A stretch of 64,000 nucleotides of DNA from Rotaria sp. Silwood1 (Eukaryota; Rotifera; Eurotatoria; Philodinida; Philodinidae), in NCBI GenBank assembly GCA_905250075.1, contig CAJNOP010000009.1, positions 4,227,093 through 4,291,092 on the forward strand. Direction: 5' to 3'. Of the stretch, positions 62,701 through 64,000 are shown piece after piece. The stretch's first letter is position 1. Every line of letters starts with the position of its first letter. Below the pieces are notes generated by a model. It made no database searches and was not told where the DNA came from. It saw only the letters and a list, made by a program, of their open reading frames with translations. The translations under genes and the position numbers were made by a program.

Positions 62701-64000
62701 CAATTCCAACAATATCAAAACAAACAAATACAATGATGATAACATGTTCAAAATGTTTTTGTTTAAATAAACCTAATGCTCGTTTTTGTGATTGGTATGG
62801 TGCATATCCTGAACATATATCTACATCAATACAATGTACAAGATGTCATACTAATAATGATTCATTTGCAAAATTTTGTTCAACATGCGGATGTGTTCTT
62901 GAACCACCATTACGTATTATTGATACACGTCTTTAAAATGATTTGAATATTTCATCGTCATCAATGATTGCTAGTGTATATTAAAATTAAAGAATAAAAA
63001 GAAAACAAAAAGAAAAGATTCTCGTTTTCTATAGACATTAACACGTAATTTAGTTAATCCTGTATGGCTTAATGCAAATACAACATTAACTAATTATCAT
63101 CAATCATATTCAACAATTAAAAAAGAAGCTGCAACACAAACATATAGAATTTATTATCCAAGTGCAAAAGATATTGATTTAATTATAACACAAAATAAAA
63201 AATTATTAGCTGAAAAAGAATTGAAAGAATATCATCCAATATTAACATCTACAAGTCCAGGAAAAGGATATTGGCGACAACAGTTAGATCATATTTGTGC
63301 TCATTTAAAAACTTATGCAGTTAATCGACCAGATTTTCAATCATTGATTGGTAAAGATCTTTAATATTTAAAAAAAACAAATACTTTTATTTTGTTATAA
63401 TGAATAATAATTATTATTTAAAATATAAATTCTCTTTCTCTCTATATATATATCTTATATATTAATATTAAAAAAGTTTATATATTATTTAATTATTTTT
63501 TTTAGGTGAGCCACGTATGGGTAATATGATTCATGCAACTGTACATGAAAATGAATATCAAGTAACTATACAAACAGTATTTCGTAAACCAGAAAATCTT
63601 TCACAATCACCATTTTTTATTAATGAAACAAATGAATATTATCCAATAAATAGTGAACGAAGTTCACCATATTCAAATACAATTTATTCTGATAGTGGGC
63701 AAAAGTATTCTTTTGCAAAAAAAAAACTTTGTTTTTTACATAGATGAATATCCAAGAGAAATTACAGAAAATATTGAGTGTAAGAATAAAATATTTTATT
63801 ATAATTTATTTTTATCTTATTAAATTATCTATTATAATTAATAGTCAACTCATGCATTAATTCGATTATTTGAAAAAAAAAATAATTATAATAAAAAATC
63901 ATCACATCAAATCGATATATTAAAAGAAGTTCAACGTTTAATAAAAGAAAAAGCTGATGTTAATATTAAAAATAAAGAAGGTTATACGATTCTACAATTG
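59752..64000 (+). CDS. DZANK1: DZANK1 homologue (double zinc ribbon, ankyrin), 3' end off window
   Basis: Exons: 59752-60027, 60068-60191, 61105-61159, 61215-61308, 61362-61470, 62375-62488, 62529-62627, 62682-62975, 63035-63350, 63506-about 63700, 63744-63779 and 63845 onward. Start MTAGSISAPSITPLRVGYTQ, then IYYTLDGSEPD, a chitobiase-like beta domain as in DZANK1. Several CxxC zinc ribbons follow (CAHCFAPKS..FCTECG, CTNCKS..CVVCE, CPHCKS..CYICE, CSKCFC..FCDW, CTRCHT..FCSTCG), then YYPSAKDI, SPGKGYWRQQLDHICAHLK and GEPRMG, matching vertebrate DZANK1, then ankyrin repeats beginning KADVNIKNKEGYTILQL. DZANK1 takes part in ciliary vesicle trafficking in vertebrates. Three joins are unsatisfactory: exon 1 to 2 is out of phase, exon 8 carries a TAA at 62934-62936, and exons 10-11 do not agree in phase. 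It may be a decaying copy or have assembly errors. Confidence 0.8.
61952..62236. mobile_element. Possible short TIR insert in a DZANK1 intron
   Basis: The ~285-bp segment starts ACCCTCCCCC after TA and ends in GGGAGGGGCGGGGGG before TAT. C-rich and G-rich ends pair as short inverted termini in an otherwise AT-rich 0.9-kb intron. Internal structure is unremarkable. Weak case. Confidence 0.3.

Overview
The window looks like nuclear DNA of a small metazoan with an AT-rich genome (roughly 70% A+T by eye). Genes are small, most introns are short (about 40-150 bp, GT...AG) and gaps between genes are wide. I infer a bdelloid rotifer, probably close to Rotaria or Adineta. The grounds are an F-box/LRR-like gene of the type that is hugely expanded there, a (TGTGGG)n repeat matching the telomere unit I recall for bdelloids, and very many short inverted-repeat transposons. 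This is inference; no marker gene proves it.

Layout. 1-12.8 kb is an accessory, repeat-dominated block. It holds a 7.1-kb unit with ~680-bp inverted arms that encloses a SWIM zinc-finger fragment and an intact F-box-like gene, followed by a foldback element, a secreted phospholipase A2-like gene (10.1-10.6 kb) and two more inverted repeats. 13.9-19.8 kb holds a CCHC zinc-knuckle gene (minus), an orphan first exon (plus) and an 11-exon NOS1AP/CAPON homologue (minus). 19.8-30.1 kb is almost gene-free, with foldback elements, a 10-N assembly gap and a dead mariner carrying a hAT-like MITE. 30.1-33.3 kb holds a DUF4515-type coiled-coil gene (minus) and inorganic pyrophosphatase (plus). 35.3 and 44.8 kb hold two paralogous single-exon bZIP genes in the same orientation, about 9.5 kb apart. 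46.1-48.2 kb is ribose-phosphate pyrophosphokinase (minus, with a 10-nt microexon). 50.2-54.0 kb holds a second mariner relic, a 185-aa unknown gene and a Tc1-type transposase remnant cut off by head-to-head telomere-like arrays. 54.1-64.0 kb holds a coiled-coil gene with no visible 5' end and two in-frame TAA codons, then the start of a DZANK1 homologue that runs off the window.

The host genes have unrelated jobs: PRPP synthesis, pyrophosphate removal, an nNOS adaptor, ciliary or centrosomal-type coiled coils, and bZIP transcription factors. They do not form a pathway. The striking content is structural: nested elements with readable target-site duplications, an element with its empty-site counterpart inside the same window, an F-box gene between long inverted repeats, and a telomere-like junction that sits next to two damaged genes. 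Exon joins were derived by hand from splice signals and reading-frame continuity; none was tested against RNA.
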